39,129 nucleotides of DNA from Lachnospiraceae bacterium (GTDB lineage Bacteria; Bacillota; Clostridia; Lachnospirales; Lachnospiraceae), in NCBI GenBank assembly GCA_028692055.1, contig JAQUYA010000021.1, forward strand, positions 1 to 39,129, in the 5' to 3' direction. Below, in pieces: positions 17,289 to 25,362 of the stretch. A model generated the notes under the pieces. The model was given only the letters and a program-made list of their open reading frames with translations, ran no database searches and was not told where the DNA came from. Each line of letters starts with the position of its first letter. Within the stretch, counting starts at the first letter, position 1. The position numbers were made by a program, and so were the translations under genes.

Positions 17289-19250
17289 TTATTTTGCTTC
17301 TTCCTGCACTTCTTCCCTGCGGATTTCCTTCGTTCTGATTTCTTTGCTGATTGCATCAATAAAAGCATCCAGTGTCTTCTGTCCTTCATCACCTGCAAAT
17401 CTGCTTCTTACGGATACTAATTCGTCTGCCTGTTCTTTTTCACCAACGACTAACATATAAGGTACCTTGGCAAGTCTGGTTTCACGAATCTTATAACCAA
17501 TCTTCTCCGAACGGTTATCTACCGTCGCAAGGATTCCATTTTCTTTTAATTTTGCTTCTACTGCCTGCGCATAATCCATATATTTCTCAGAAATAGGAAG
17601 TACACGTACCTGTTCCGGACAAAGCCATGTTGGGAATTTACCAGCATATTTCTCAATTAACCAGGCAAGTGTTCTCTCATAGCAGCCCATGGATGTTCTA
17701 TGAATGATATAAGGACGTACTTTATCTCCATTTTGATCCACATAATACATATCAAACTGCTCTGCAAGCAATGCGTCCCATTGTACCGTAATCATGGTAT
17801 CTTCTTTGCCATATACATTTTTTGCCTGAATATCTACCTTTGGTCCATAGAATGCAGCTCCACCGACTTCTTCATAAAATGGAATCTCTAATTCCTCGAG
17901 AATGTCACGAATATGCTGTTGTGTCTGCTCCCATACTTCTGCTTCACCAATATATTTTTCCTTGTTTTCCGGATCCCATTTTGCCAGGCAGTAGGTTACA
18001 TCTTCCTCTACGCCTAAGGTTTGCAGACAATATTTGGCAAGTGCAAGACATCCCTTGAATTCCTCTACCATCTGGTCCGGTCTTACGATTAAATGACCCT
18101 CTGAAATAGTAAACTGACGTACACGCGTTAATCCATGCATTTCTCCCGAATCTTCATTTCTAAATAAAGTAGAAGTCTCGCCATAACGGAGTGGTAAATC
18201 CCGATATGATTTCTGGCTTGCTTTGTATACATAATATTGGAATGGGCATGTCATTGGACGAAGTGCAAATACTTCCTTGTCTACTTCTTCATCACCAAGT
18301 ACAAACATTCCTTCTTTATAATGATCCCAATGACCGGAAATTTTATATAAATCGCTCTTTGCCATCAAAGGTGTTTTCGTTCTTACATAACCACGCTTTT
18401 CTTCTTCATCTTCTATCCATCGCTGCATCGTCTGAATCATCTTTGCACCCTTTGGCATCAATAATGGAAGACCTTGTCCAATTACATCCACAGTTGTAAA
18501 TAATTCCATTTCACGACCCAGTTTATTATGGTCGCGTAGCTTTGCTTCCTCCAGCTGTGTTAAGTATTCATTCAATTCCTCTTTTTTGGCAAATGCCGTT
18601 CCATAGATTCTCTGTAACATTGCTTTGCTGGAATCGCCTCTCCAATACGCACCTGAAGAAGATGTTAATTTGAAGGCTTTGATTGGTTTGGTACTCATCA
18701 GATGAGGACCTGCACATAAGTCTACAAAATCTCCCTGTTTGTAGAAAGAAAGTTCTGCATCCTCCGGTAAATCCTGAATTAATTCTACTTTGTATGGCTC
18801 CCCTTTTTCTTCCATTAATCGGATTGCTTCTGCACGAGGAAGCGTAAATTTCTCTAATTTCGCCCCTTCTTTTATAATTTTTTTCATTTCTGCTTCGATT
18901 TTATCCAGATCTTCTCTTGAAAAAGGCTCTGCATCAAAATCATAGTAGAATCCAGTATCAATGGATGGTCCAATAGTAAGCTTTGCATTTGGGTACAGTC
19001 TCTTTACCGCTTCTGCTAATACATGGGAAGCGGTGTGACGCATTGTTCTGAGCCCTTCTGCATCATTTGCGGTTAAAATATTTAATGCGCAGTCTTTTTC
19101 TACTACGGCTCTCAAGTCTACTACTTTGCCATCTACCTCTCCGGCACATGCCATTCTGGCAAGTCCTTCACTGATATCTGTTGCAATATCAATAATAGAC
19201 ATTGCATTTGCATATTCTTTACTGGATCCATCTTTTAATGTTATTTTCAT
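17289..19250 (-). CDS. thrS: Threonyl-tRNA synthetase
   Basis: 653 residues, full length. Domains in order: TGS (1-62), editing domain with HTASHVLAEAVKRLYP (zinc/His motif near 72-87) and its distant partner, class II catalytic core with LRPMTCPFQYYVYK (zinc cysteine), GETSTLFRNEDSGEMHGLTRVRQF (motif 2, in parts) and HRTSMGCYERTLAWLIE (motif 3), then the anticodon-binding domain with VRVLPISEKY. Role: charges tRNA(Thr) and edits Ser-tRNA(Thr). It is controlled by the T-box leader at 19597-19880, with a small peptide gene in between. ATAGGAG precedes the ATG. Confidence 0.98.
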   Translation of the reverse strand: MKITLKDGSSKEYANAMSIIDIATDISEGLARMACAGEVDGKVVDLRAVVEKDCALNILTANDAEGLRTMRHTASHVLAEAVKRLYPNAKLTIGPSIDTGFYYDFDAEPFSREDLDKIEAEMKKIIKEGAKLEKFTLPRAEAIRLMEEKGEPYKVELIQDLPEDAELSFYKQGDFVDLCAGPHLMSTKPIKAFKLTSSSGAYWRGDSSKAMLQRIYGTAFAKKEELNEYLTQLEEAKLRDHNKLGREMELFTTVDVIGQGLPLLMPKGAKMIQTMQRWIEDEEEKRGYVRTKTPLMAKSDLYKISGHWDHYKEGMFVLGDEEVDKEVFALRPMTCPFQYYVYKASQKSYRDLPLRYGETSTLFRNEDSGEMHGLTRVRQFTISEGHLIVRPDQMVEEFKGCLALAKYCLQTLGVEEDVTYCLAKWDPENKEKYIGEAEVWEQTQQHIRDILEELEIPFYEEVGGAAFYGPKVDIQAKNVYGKEDTMITVQWDALLAEQFDMYYVDQNGDKVRPYIIHRTSMGCYERTLAWLIEKYAGKFPTWLCPEQVRVLPISEKYMDYAQAVEAKLKENGILATVDNRSEKIGYKIRETRLAKVPYMLVVGEKEQADELVSVRSRFAGDEGQKTLDAFIDAISKEIRTKEIRREEVQEEAK

Positions 19251-19257
19251 TGTTTTA

Positions 19258-19293
19258 CTTATCTCCTATCTGCGCCCTTTGGTCGCGTACAAA
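19258..19293 (-). repeat. Copy A of a 36-bp hairpin/ribosome-binding element, before thrS
   Basis: On the minus strand: TTTGTACGCGACCAAAGG then GCGCAGATAGGAGATAAG. It matches copy B (19564-19599) at 32 of 36 positions. The hairpin GCGACC-AAA-GGGCGC has one mismatch here. The AGGAG at its end is the ribosome binding site of thrS. Confidence 0.85.
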
Positions 19294-19322
19294 TTCATAT
19301 AAAAAACTTTTTTGGCATTTTC

Positions 19323-19562
19323 CTAATCACATACTCCGATACATTCCGGTTCTTCTGTATCATCATTATACTCTGTATTTCCACAGCCGTTACCATTACC
19401 ATTGTTACTTCCAATCATGACTCCCTTTGTCACAGGAGCTACGATTAATCCGATTAGCACCCCCAGCAGGGTGCAGCTAGTGATGGTAAGCCAAAGCTCC
19501 TTTTTGGTCATTGTCGTATCTCCTGTTAAAAACTTTTCACACCATTCTGTTACTTTTTTCAT
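19323..19562 (-). CDS. Small single-pass membrane peptide between the T-box and thrS, hypothetical
   Basis: 79 residues from ATG 19562 (GGGAG six bases upstream), or 62 residues from ATG 19511 (AGGAG eight bases upstream, start MTKKELWLTITS). One hydrophobic segment, LWLTITSCTLLGVLIGLIVAP (24-44), is followed by TKG and a Gly/Asn-rich, acidic tail with three Cys (GSNNGNGNGCG..ECIGVCD). The LLGVLIGLIVAP pattern recalls YtxH-type small membrane proteins, but the tail differs. I do not recognise a function. Being inside the T-box transcript, it should be induced by threonine shortage together with thrS. Confidence 0.7.
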   Translation of the reverse strand: MKKVTEWCEKFLTGDTTMTKKELWLTITSCTLLGVLIGLIVAPVTKGVMIGSNNGNGNGCGNTEYNDDTEEPECIGVCD

Positions 19563-19563
19563 T

Positions 19564-19599
19564 CTTAGCTCCCATCTGCGACCTTTGGTCGCGTACCAA
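19564..19599 (-). repeat. Copy B of the 36-bp hairpin/ribosome-binding element, after the T-box terminator
   Basis: On the minus strand: TTGGTACGCGACCAAAGG then TCGCAGATGGGAGCTAAG. The hairpin GCGACC-AAA-GGTCGC is perfect. The GGGAG at its end serves the ATG at 19562. It begins directly after the T-run of the T-box terminator. Confidence 0.85.
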
Positions 19600-19600
19600 T

Positions 19601-19880
19601 AAAAAAATCCCTTGCATCTGATTATGCAAGGGACGATATTATCGCGGTTCCACCCATGTTGTACTATGTCTGACTCAATTCATCTGCAAAAATTAATTTT
19701 CGTATTTTTACAGGTGTGTCTTGGCATAGACCTCTCGAAATAATGATAACGGAATTACCGGACCGGATTAGGGTCACTCAGAGTTAGTTTTCAAATGTTT
19801 CCTACCAAGATACTTGCAGCACCATAATGGGTATCTCTCTCTGCGATATTTCGCATTTTACTCATCTCATCAACGTATTG
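19601..19880 (-). ncRNA. T-box riboswitch, threonine specifier
   Basis: The conserved T-box AACATGGGTGGAACCGCG lies at 19643-19660 on the minus strand. It is followed by the terminator CCCTTGCAT-6-ATGCAAGGG with a T-run (19601-19632). Stem I elements upstream are AGTA (19859-19862), AGAGAG, and a GGTGCTGCAAG distal loop. Aligned to the usual GAA-codon-A...GAG layout, the specifier is ACT (19786-19788), a threonine codon. The bulge TGGA would pair with a tRNA ending UCCA. Uncharged tRNA(Thr) would stabilise the antiterminator and switch on the peptide gene and thrS. The 5' boundary is approximate. Confidence 0.95.
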
Positions 19881-19927
19881 AACTATACAATTTGAAAATT
19901 TCTTCTTTCTACTACTATCTATTGCAT

Positions 19928-19956
19928 AGTTTAGTTCATTTTTTCGTTTCTGTAAA
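19928..19956 (-). promoter_or_regulatory. Candidate promoter of the thrS T-box transcript
   Basis: TTTACA (19951-19956), 17-bp spacer, TAAACT (19928-19933) on the minus strand, about 50 bp before stem I of the T-box. The -10 is imperfect. Confidence 0.5.
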
Positions 19957-19980
19957 GTATTTTTTAAAACATTTCTTTCA

Positions 19981-20057
19981 ACATCTCTTTTCCATTTACA
20001 CGAAAATAGTGGAAACACTTGCATTTCGCCTATTTTCATGTAAAATGAAAGAGATGT
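19981..20057. repeat. 77-bp near-perfect inverted repeat
   Basis: The left arm 19981-20009 starts ACATCTCTTT and ends GAAAATAG. The right arm 20030-20057 starts CTATTTTC and ends AAAGAGATGT. About 26 bases pair, with a 2-nt and a 1-nt bulge and one mismatch. The 20-nt loop contains AGTG-GAAA-CACT, itself able to fold as a GNRA-capped hairpin. No T-run follows on either strand, so it is not a simple terminator. It lies between the divergent thrS and ABC-F genes. Confidence 0.85.
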
Positions 20058-20104
20058 CTAAAAACTAGGATTTATAATGTATATAATTAGGAAAGGTTAA
20101 TTCA

Positions 20105-21748
20105 ATGATTAGTGCAAACAATGTAACACTTAGAATAGGTAAAAAAGCATTATTTGAAGATGTAAACATTAAATTTACAGAAGGAAACTGCTATGGCTTA
20201 ATCGGTGCCAATGGCGCTGGTAAGTCTACCTTTTTGAAGATTTTATCCGGACAGCTGGAAACAACAAATGGTGATATCGTTATTACACCGGGGGAACGTC
20301 TTTCTTTCCTGGAGCAGGACCACTTCAAATACGATGATATGACCGTTATGGATACCGTTATCATGGGTAATGAACGTTTATACCAGATTATGAAGGAAAA
20401 GGATGCCATCTACGCAAAAGAAGATTTCTCTGACGAAGACGGTATCCGTGCCAGTGAATTAGAAGGCGAATTTGCAGAGATGGACGGCTGGGAGGCAGAA
20501 TCCAATGCCGCTACTCTTTTAAACGGACTTGGTATTGAAACCGAACTTCATTACTCTGTTATGAAAGATCTGAATGGTAGCGAAAAGGTAAAGATTCTTC
20601 TTGCAAAAGCTTTATTTGGAAATCCTGATATTCTACTGCTCGATGAGCCTACCAACCATTTGGATTTAGACGCTATTGCATGGCTGGAAGAATTCTTAAT
20701 CAACTTCGAAAATACAGTAATCGTAGTATCCCATGATCGATATTTCTTAAATAAAGTATGTACACATACCGCTGATATTGATTATGGCAAGATTCAACTC
20801 TATGCCGGCAATTATGACTTTTGGTATGAGTCCAGTCAGTTAATCGTAAAACAAATGAAAGAGGCCAATAAGAAAAAAGAAGAAAAAATTAAGGAATTGC
20901 AGGAATTTATTTCCCGTTTTTCTGCCAATGCTTCCAAATCCAAACAGGCAACCTCCAGAAAGAAAGCCCTGGAAAAAATTGAATTGGATGAAATTCGTCC
21001 TTCCAGCCGTAAATATCCTTACATTGATTTTCGTCCGGAAAGAGAGATTGGTAATGAAGTATTAAGTGTAGAAGGTCTCAGTAAAACAATTGACGGTGTA
21101 AAAGTACTGAATAACATATCTTTTACCATTGGTCATGAAGATAAAGTTGCTTTTGTCGGCGGTAATGAACTTGCAAAAACAACCCTCTTTAAGATTTTAA
21201 CCGGTGAAATGGAACCGGATGAAGGCGAATACAAATGGGGTATCACTACTTCACAGTCCTATTTTCCAAAAGACAGTACTGCAGAATTTGATAACAATCT
21301 CACGATTACTGACTGGTTAACCGGCTACTCTCCCGTCAAAGATGTAACATATGTACGTGGTTTCTTAGGCAGAATGCTTTTCCCTGGAGAAGACGGTGTG
21401 AAAAAGGTCAAGATTTTATCCGGTGGTGAAAAAGTACGTTGTCTTTTATCTAAAATGATGATTTCTGCTGCTAATGTAATTATCCTGGATGAGCCTACCA
21501 ACCATTTGGATATGGAATCCATTACTGCTCTGAACAATGGATTAATCAAGTTTTCAGGTGTCATACTATTTGCTTCCCACGATCATCAAATCGTACAGAC
21601 CACTGCAAACCGTATTATGGAATTCCTTGCAGATGGAACAATGATTGACAAGATTACTTCTTATGATGAATATTTGGAAAATGATGAATTTGCAAGAAAA
21701 CGTACTGTTTACAATGCAGATGCAGAAAAAGAAGACGATGCCGACTAG
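20105..21748 (+). CDS. ABC-F family ATPase, YbiT/YkpA type
   Basis: 547 residues with two ABC domains and no membrane segment, as in ribosome-associated ABC-F proteins. Domain 1: Walker A GANGAGKS (34-41), signature LNGSE (156-160), Walker B ILLLDEPTNHLD, switch SHDR. A charged linker of about 245-300 (KEANKKKEEKIKEL) joins the domains. Domain 2: Walker A reads GGNELAKT (352-359), with Ala in place of the usual Gly before Lys, then LSGGE and IILDEPTNHLD. The LNGxx signature and the altered second Walker A are features I recall of the YbiT/YkpA subgroup. Likely role: relief of ribosome stalling; antibiotic resistance is not implied. GGAAAGG precedes the ATG. TATAAT occurs at 20073-20078 and 20082-20087 but without a good -35. 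Confidence 0.92.
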   Translation: MISANNVTLRIGKKALFEDVNIKFTEGNCYGLIGANGAGKSTFLKILSGQLETTNGDIVITPGERLSFLEQDHFKYDDMTVMDTVIMGNERLYQIMKEKDAIYAKEDFSDEDGIRASELEGEFAEMDGWEAESNAATLLNGLGIETELHYSVMKDLNGSEKVKILLAKALFGNPDILLLDEPTNHLDLDAIAWLEEFLINFENTVIVVSHDRYFLNKVCTHTADIDYGKIQLYAGNYDFWYESSQLIVKQMKEANKKKEEKIKELQEFISRFSANASKSKQATSRKKALEKIELDEIRPSSRKYPYIDFRPEREIGNEVLSVEGLSKTIDGVKVLNNISFTIGHEDKVAFVGGNELAKTTLFKILTGEMEPDEGEYKWGITTSQSYFPKDSTAEFDNNLTITDWLTGYSPVKDVTYVRGFLGRMLFPGEDGVKKVKILSGGEKVRCLLSKMMISAANVIILDEPTNHLDMESITALNNGLIKFSGVILFASHDHQIVQTTANRIMEFLADGTMIDKITSYDEYLENDEFARKRTVYNADAEKEDDAD

Positions 21749-21762
21749 CAAAAGGAGTACAC

Positions 21763-22608
21763 ATGAATATCGTTGATTTACACGTACACTCTACGAAATC
21801 AGACGGGTCTTTTACCCCAACGGAACTCGTACATTATGCAATAGAAAAAGGATTGTCCGCGTTTGCATTAACTGATCATGACACGACTGCCGGTCTTGCG
21901 GAAGCCATGGATGCGGCAGCCGGAAAGTCTATTGAAGTGATTCCGGGAATTGAATTTTCGACCGAGTATGAAGGAAAAGACGTGCATATTCTTGGACTTT
22001 ATATTCATTATGAAGAACCTCATTTTAAGGAGCAGCTTATCGCTTTTCAAAATTCCCGCATTACCCGAAATGAGAAAATGTGTGCTCTCCTTACTGAAGC
22101 TGGTATTCCTATTACCTATAATGCTTTATTAGCTGAGTTTCCCGGTTCTGTCATTACGCGTGCACATTATGCCAAATATCTGCTCGCACATGGCTATACC
22201 AAAAGTATGAAAGAAGCCTTTGACCGTTATATCGGGGACAACTGCCCTTATTTCGTGCCGCGTGAAAAGGTAACTCCTATACAGGCGGTGGAACTAATTT
22301 TACAAGCTGGGGGCATTCCGATACTGGCACACCCGCCCCTCTATCATATGAGTCACGAACGTATGGACACCCTGGTCCATACCCTGGCAGATGCCGGTCT
22401 TATGGGCATCGAAGCCGTCTATAGTACGTATTGTGGTTCTGACGAACGCGAAATGAAAGCACTTGCTAAAAAATATCATCTTTGTATTAGTGGTGGCTCA
22501 GACTTCCATGGAACTACCAAACCCGGACTGGATCTCGCTGTTGGGTATGGCAAGCTCTTTATTCCTGAAGAAATCCTCATAAATCTCAAAGAAAAACTAC
22601 TTCATTGA
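21763..22608 (+). CDS. PHP domain phosphoesterase (YciV/RNase AM-like)
   Basis: 281 residues. The PHP metal motifs are present: DLHVHS (5-10), TDHDT near 38-42, GIEFST, the HAHYAKYL region, ILAHPPLY (histidine ligand), and SGGSDFHG at the end. The overall layout, with a helical insert between about 95 and 160, is that of the TrpH/YciV group that removes phosphates from 3',5'-nucleoside bisphosphates and trims RNA 5' ends. A 14-bp gap and an AAAGGAG site link it to the ABC-F gene. Confidence 0.88.
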   Translation: MNIVDLHVHSTKSDGSFTPTELVHYAIEKGLSAFALTDHDTTAGLAEAMDAAAGKSIEVIPGIEFSTEYEGKDVHILGLYIHYEEPHFKEQLIAFQNSRITRNEKMCALLTEAGIPITYNALLAEFPGSVITRAHYAKYLLAHGYTKSMKEAFDRYIGDNCPYFVPREKVTPIQAVELILQAGGIPILAHPPLYHMSHERMDTLVHTLADAGLMGIEAVYSTYCGSDEREMKALAKKYHLCISGGSDFHGTTKPGLDLAVGYGKLFIPEEILINLKEKLLH

Positions 22609-22649
22609 TAATTAATAGATAATTGATATAGATAGGAAAGGACTCTCCT

Positions 22650-23465
22650 ATGCAAAGGAAGATATTATTTACGGATTTAGACGGCACCTTACTAAATGAC
22701 GAAAAGCAGGTTTCCCCTGCTCTTTTGCAGGTGCTTAAACAGTTGCAACAGCTTGGGCACATTCTCGTGCTTTCCTCCGGCCGCCCTCTTGACAGCATTA
22801 TTGAAGTAAAGGAAACGCTCGGACTCGAAAATCAGAATCTGTTTATCAGCGCCTATAATGGTGGTCTGGTTATAGATTGTATGACTGAAAAGCCATTGAT
22901 TGAAAAAAGAGTTTCTATGGAAGATGTTTCGCATATTTTAGAAATTGCAGAATCCTCCCACACCTACTGCCACTCGTACACTGCAACACATATTGTAACA
23001 GCAAGGGAGGGTGAAGAACTTGCCCGTTACCGCACACATATTCATCTTCCATATATCTGTAATCCAGATATTTTGAGTGTATTAACAGAAGCACCTTTCA
23101 AGTTACTTGCCATCGATTTAAACGACCACGCACATTTAGAGGTTTTTCGTGAGGCACTCTACCCTTGGGCAGATGGCCGTATTGCTACTCTCTTTTCCAA
23201 CCCCAATTATTTGGAATTATTTCCGATTACCTCTGGAAAGGGATTTGCGCTAAAGGAGCTTTGTGAAAAGTTAGACATACCACTTGCAAATTCAATGGCC
23301 GCCGGTGATATGGATAATGACATTTCTATGATAGAAGCCGCCGGCTATGGCATTGCCATGCAAAATGCAACCTCACATATAAAAGAAATAGCAGATAGAA
23401 TTACCAAAAAAGACAATAACCACGATGGATTATTGCCTTTCATACAAGATTTCTTTATGGGCTAA
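22650..23465 (+). CDS. Cof-type HAD hydrolase
   Basis: 271 residues. HAD motif I is DLDGTLLND (D9, D11), motif II SSGRP at about 48-52, motif III lysine in TSGKGFALKEL, and motif IV GDMDNDISMIEAAG. The C2B cap lies between motifs II and III, as in the Cof/YidA group, which dephosphorylates sugar phosphates or cofactors such as pyridoxal phosphate. Substrate unknown. It is the last gene of the plus-strand trio and ends in the hairpin shared with the convergent 87-residue gene. Confidence 0.9.
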   Translation: MQRKILFTDLDGTLLNDEKQVSPALLQVLKQLQQLGHILVLSSGRPLDSIIEVKETLGLENQNLFISAYNGGLVIDCMTEKPLIEKRVSMEDVSHILEIAESSHTYCHSYTATHIVTAREGEELARYRTHIHLPYICNPDILSVLTEAPFKLLAIDLNDHAHLEVFREALYPWADGRIATLFSNPNYLELFPITSGKGFALKELCEKLDIPLANSMAAGDMDNDISMIEAAGYGIAMQNATSHIKEIADRITKKDNNHDGLLPFIQDFFMG

Positions 23466-23480
23466 TGGCTTTCATTAGCC
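23460..23480. terminator. Convergent hairpin covering both stop codons
   Basis: A perfect 8-bp stem, GGCTAATG with CATTAGCC and loop GCTTT, includes the stop codon of the HAD gene and lies over the stop codon of the opposite 87-residue gene. There is no clear T-run on either side, so termination efficiency is uncertain. Confidence 0.6.
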
Positions 23481-23738
23481 TTCTACGATTAAATATCTGC
23501 CGTCGCCTATATCAAATACTTCGGAAGCCTCTAATATTTCATCTACATCCTGCCCTTCAATATCAATTCCTTCTTCTTCAAAGTAGTCCAATACCCCCTG
23601 TGCAGAATCAACCACAATTGCCATACATTCTTCCAGATAAGCTTCTGCTTCCTCCAGATTTTCTGCAACCTGCTCTGGGAATAATTGTAATTGGTTTTTT
23701 AAAAAACAAACAATTACCGCATCATCAAATTCATGCAT
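23475..23738 (-). CDS. Acidic 87-residue protein, function unknown
   Basis: Begins MHEFDDAVIVCFLKNQLQLFPEQ and is very acidic in the middle (NLEEAEAYLEECMAIVV and DYFEEEGIDIEGQDVDEILE). No membrane segment, signal or known motif is recognised. It is mostly helical by pattern. A strong promoter at 23786-23814 (TTGACA, 17 bp, TATAAA) and AGGAG upstream of the ATG support a real gene. It is monocistronic, with the two HAD genes behind its promoter on the same strand. Confidence 0.75.
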   Translation of the reverse strand: MHEFDDAVIVCFLKNQLQLFPEQVAENLEEAEAYLEECMAIVVDSAQGVLDYFEEEGIDIEGQDVDEILEASEVFDIGDGRYLIVEG

Positions 23739-23785
23739 CTATATCTCAACTCCTATCTTTTTTATATTCTGAACTCCATAATTTA

Positions 23786-23814
23786 TTTATAATATGTGAC
23801 CCTATATTTGTCAA
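23786..23814 (-). promoter_or_regulatory. Promoter of the 87-residue gene
   Basis: TTGACA (23809-23814), 17-bp spacer, TATAAA (23786-23791) on the minus strand. It lies about 50 bp before the ATG. No terminator is visible between the HAD gene at 23887 and this point, so readthrough from the ppk transcript is possible. Confidence 0.75.
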
Positions 23815-23886
23815 TCCTATCTTATGAACTTCCACAAATAAGTTTTATATCTGGCTAAAATAATGAAAATACCTCTTTCGTATACT

Positions 23887-24693
23887 TTATTTCAGTTGCT
23901 TTAATACCTGGTAAACACCTAATTCCCAATATGGCGGACATACATATTTGGCTTCCTGTTTTACTTCCTCTCTCGCATTTTCTACTGCATAGCTTTCTCC
24001 TGCTGTCTGCAGCATACCGATATCATTTGCATTATCTCCAAATGCCATCGTTTCCTCTTTGCTAATCCGAAAATACTCCTGTAGAAACTTAAGTGCATGA
24101 CCTTTATCTACCGTTGAATCCATGAAATCGACCCATTCTTCTCCTGCCATACAAGTCTTTACCTTTGTATCCCACTGAGGGATTAATATATTTTCACCCA
24201 AAGAACGGATACTTCCTTTTTGGTAAAAAGCAATCTTTATAATTGTAATATCCTCTGCTAGTATATCCTGCGTTACCTGATATTTATTGTGATAGCTGTG
24301 ATGAATCAAATCAATAAAATTCTGATTGGAGGTTTCCAGATAACTGCCATCCGGTGTGGATACTACGATTTCCAATGGACTGTCCGGCGTGTGATAACGA
24401 TATCTGCGAAAATCTTCAATGATATCCACTGCATGCTCACGATTCATCTTCTGTACAAATAAATTTTCACCCTGATAGCGAATATGCGCACCATTCTCAG
24501 CAATGTATACAATTTTATCGGCAACTTCGTGGAAAACGCTTGCTATACTATAAAACTGTCTTCCACTTGCTACACAGCATATCTTACCGCGTTCCATTAA
24601 AGAGTGCATCACTTTCGGTATCTCAACCGCTACTTTTGGACTAGAGTCCTTTACTAATGTTCCGTCAATATCTGTCGCGATTAGTTTTATCAT
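23887..24693 (-). CDS. Cof-type HAD hydrolase (second copy)
   Basis: 268 residues. HAD motifs: DIDGTLVKD (D8, D10), ASGRQFYS, a lysine in DKGHALKFLQ, and GDNANDIGMLQTAG. It has the C2 cap between motifs II and III. It is a separate lineage from the plus-strand Cof protein at 22650. Its start overlaps the upstream phosphatase gene by four bases (ATGA), so translation is coupled. The substrate cannot be told from sequence. Confidence 0.88.
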   Translation of the reverse strand: MIKLIATDIDGTLVKDSSPKVAVEIPKVMHSLMERGKICCVASGRQFYSIASVFHEVADKIVYIAENGAHIRYQGENLFVQKMNREHAVDIIEDFRRYRYHTPDSPLEIVVSTPDGSYLETSNQNFIDLIHHSYHNKYQVTQDILAEDITIIKIAFYQKGSIRSLGENILIPQWDTKVKTCMAGEEWVDFMDSTVDKGHALKFLQEYFRISKEETMAFGDNANDIGMLQTAGESYAVENAREEVKQEAKYVCPPYWELGVYQVLKQLK

Positions 24694-25334
24694 AATTGTA
24701 ATAATTCTCCTGGTTTTTCAATAATAAGATCCGCATGGTTTTCCTCTAATTCCTGTCTGTCCCGAAATCCCCATAATACACCAACGGTAAAGACCTGCGC
24801 GGACTTGCCCGTCTCCATATCCGTAGAAGTATCTCCTACGTATATAATATCCTCTAAATTCAGCTTTAATTTCTTTGCGATATGAAAGATACCATCGGGA
24901 CTCGGCTTTCTTTTCAATTCCGGTGTCTGTCCTTGAATCATATCAAACATATCCTTTCCAAAAACGGTTTCAATAACCTCTACTGTTCTCGGATGCGGTT
25001 TATTGGAGTTAACTGCCAGTTGAATTCCGCGTTCCTTTAACCTGCTCAAAGTATCTACGATTCCCTCATAAGGTACTACATTTCGCATGCAGTCTACGGC
25101 AAAGTTCTTATCATATTCCGCCTTCGCCTGTTCATAATACTGTAGTTTGCTGTCCCCGGAAGCAATCAATGCTCTTTTTACCAGTTCCGCCGCGCCATCT
25201 CCAACGAAGTACCTGTATCGTTCCCTTTCAAAGGGTCCAAAGCCAAACTTTGCAATACTACGATTGGTACAATATGCAATGGAATCCAAAGAATCTGTTA
25301 ATGTACCATCCAAATCAAATATGACTGCTTTCAT
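24690..25334 (-). CDS. HAD phosphatase, phosphoglycolate phosphatase/beta-phosphoglucomutase-like
   Basis: 214 residues with the C1-type cap. Motif I DLDGTLTDS (D7, D9), motif II NSNKPHPR, motif III RKPSPDGIF, motif IV YVGDTSTDMETG. This set is typical of Gph/PpaX-like enzymes. PpaX releases pyrophosphate, which would suit the neighbouring polyphosphate genes, but assignment to it is a guess. AGGAGATTT precedes the ATG, and the gene is 29 bp after ppk. Confidence 0.85.
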   Translation of the reverse strand: MKAVIFDLDGTLTDSLDSIAYCTNRSIAKFGFGPFERERYRYFVGDGAAELVKRALIASGDSKLQYYEQAKAEYDKNFAVDCMRNVVPYEGIVDTLSRLKERGIQLAVNSNKPHPRTVEVIETVFGKDMFDMIQGQTPELKRKPSPDGIFHIAKKLKLNLEDIIYVGDTSTDMETGKSAQVFTVGVLWGFRDRQELEENHADLIIEKPGELLQL

Positions 25335-25362
25335 GTGTAAATCTCCTTCTGCCTGACAAGCA

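Noticed and set aside
18520..18545. Third copy of the GGTCGCGTA part of the repeat, inside thrS
   Set aside because: Only nine bases match and they encode conserved-looking LRDHNK; treated as coincidence.
19791..20039. 82-codon minus-strand reading frame over the thrS leader
   Set aside because: It covers the T-box stem I, the promoter and half of the inverted repeat; no family match and no ribosome site, so it is taken as chance.
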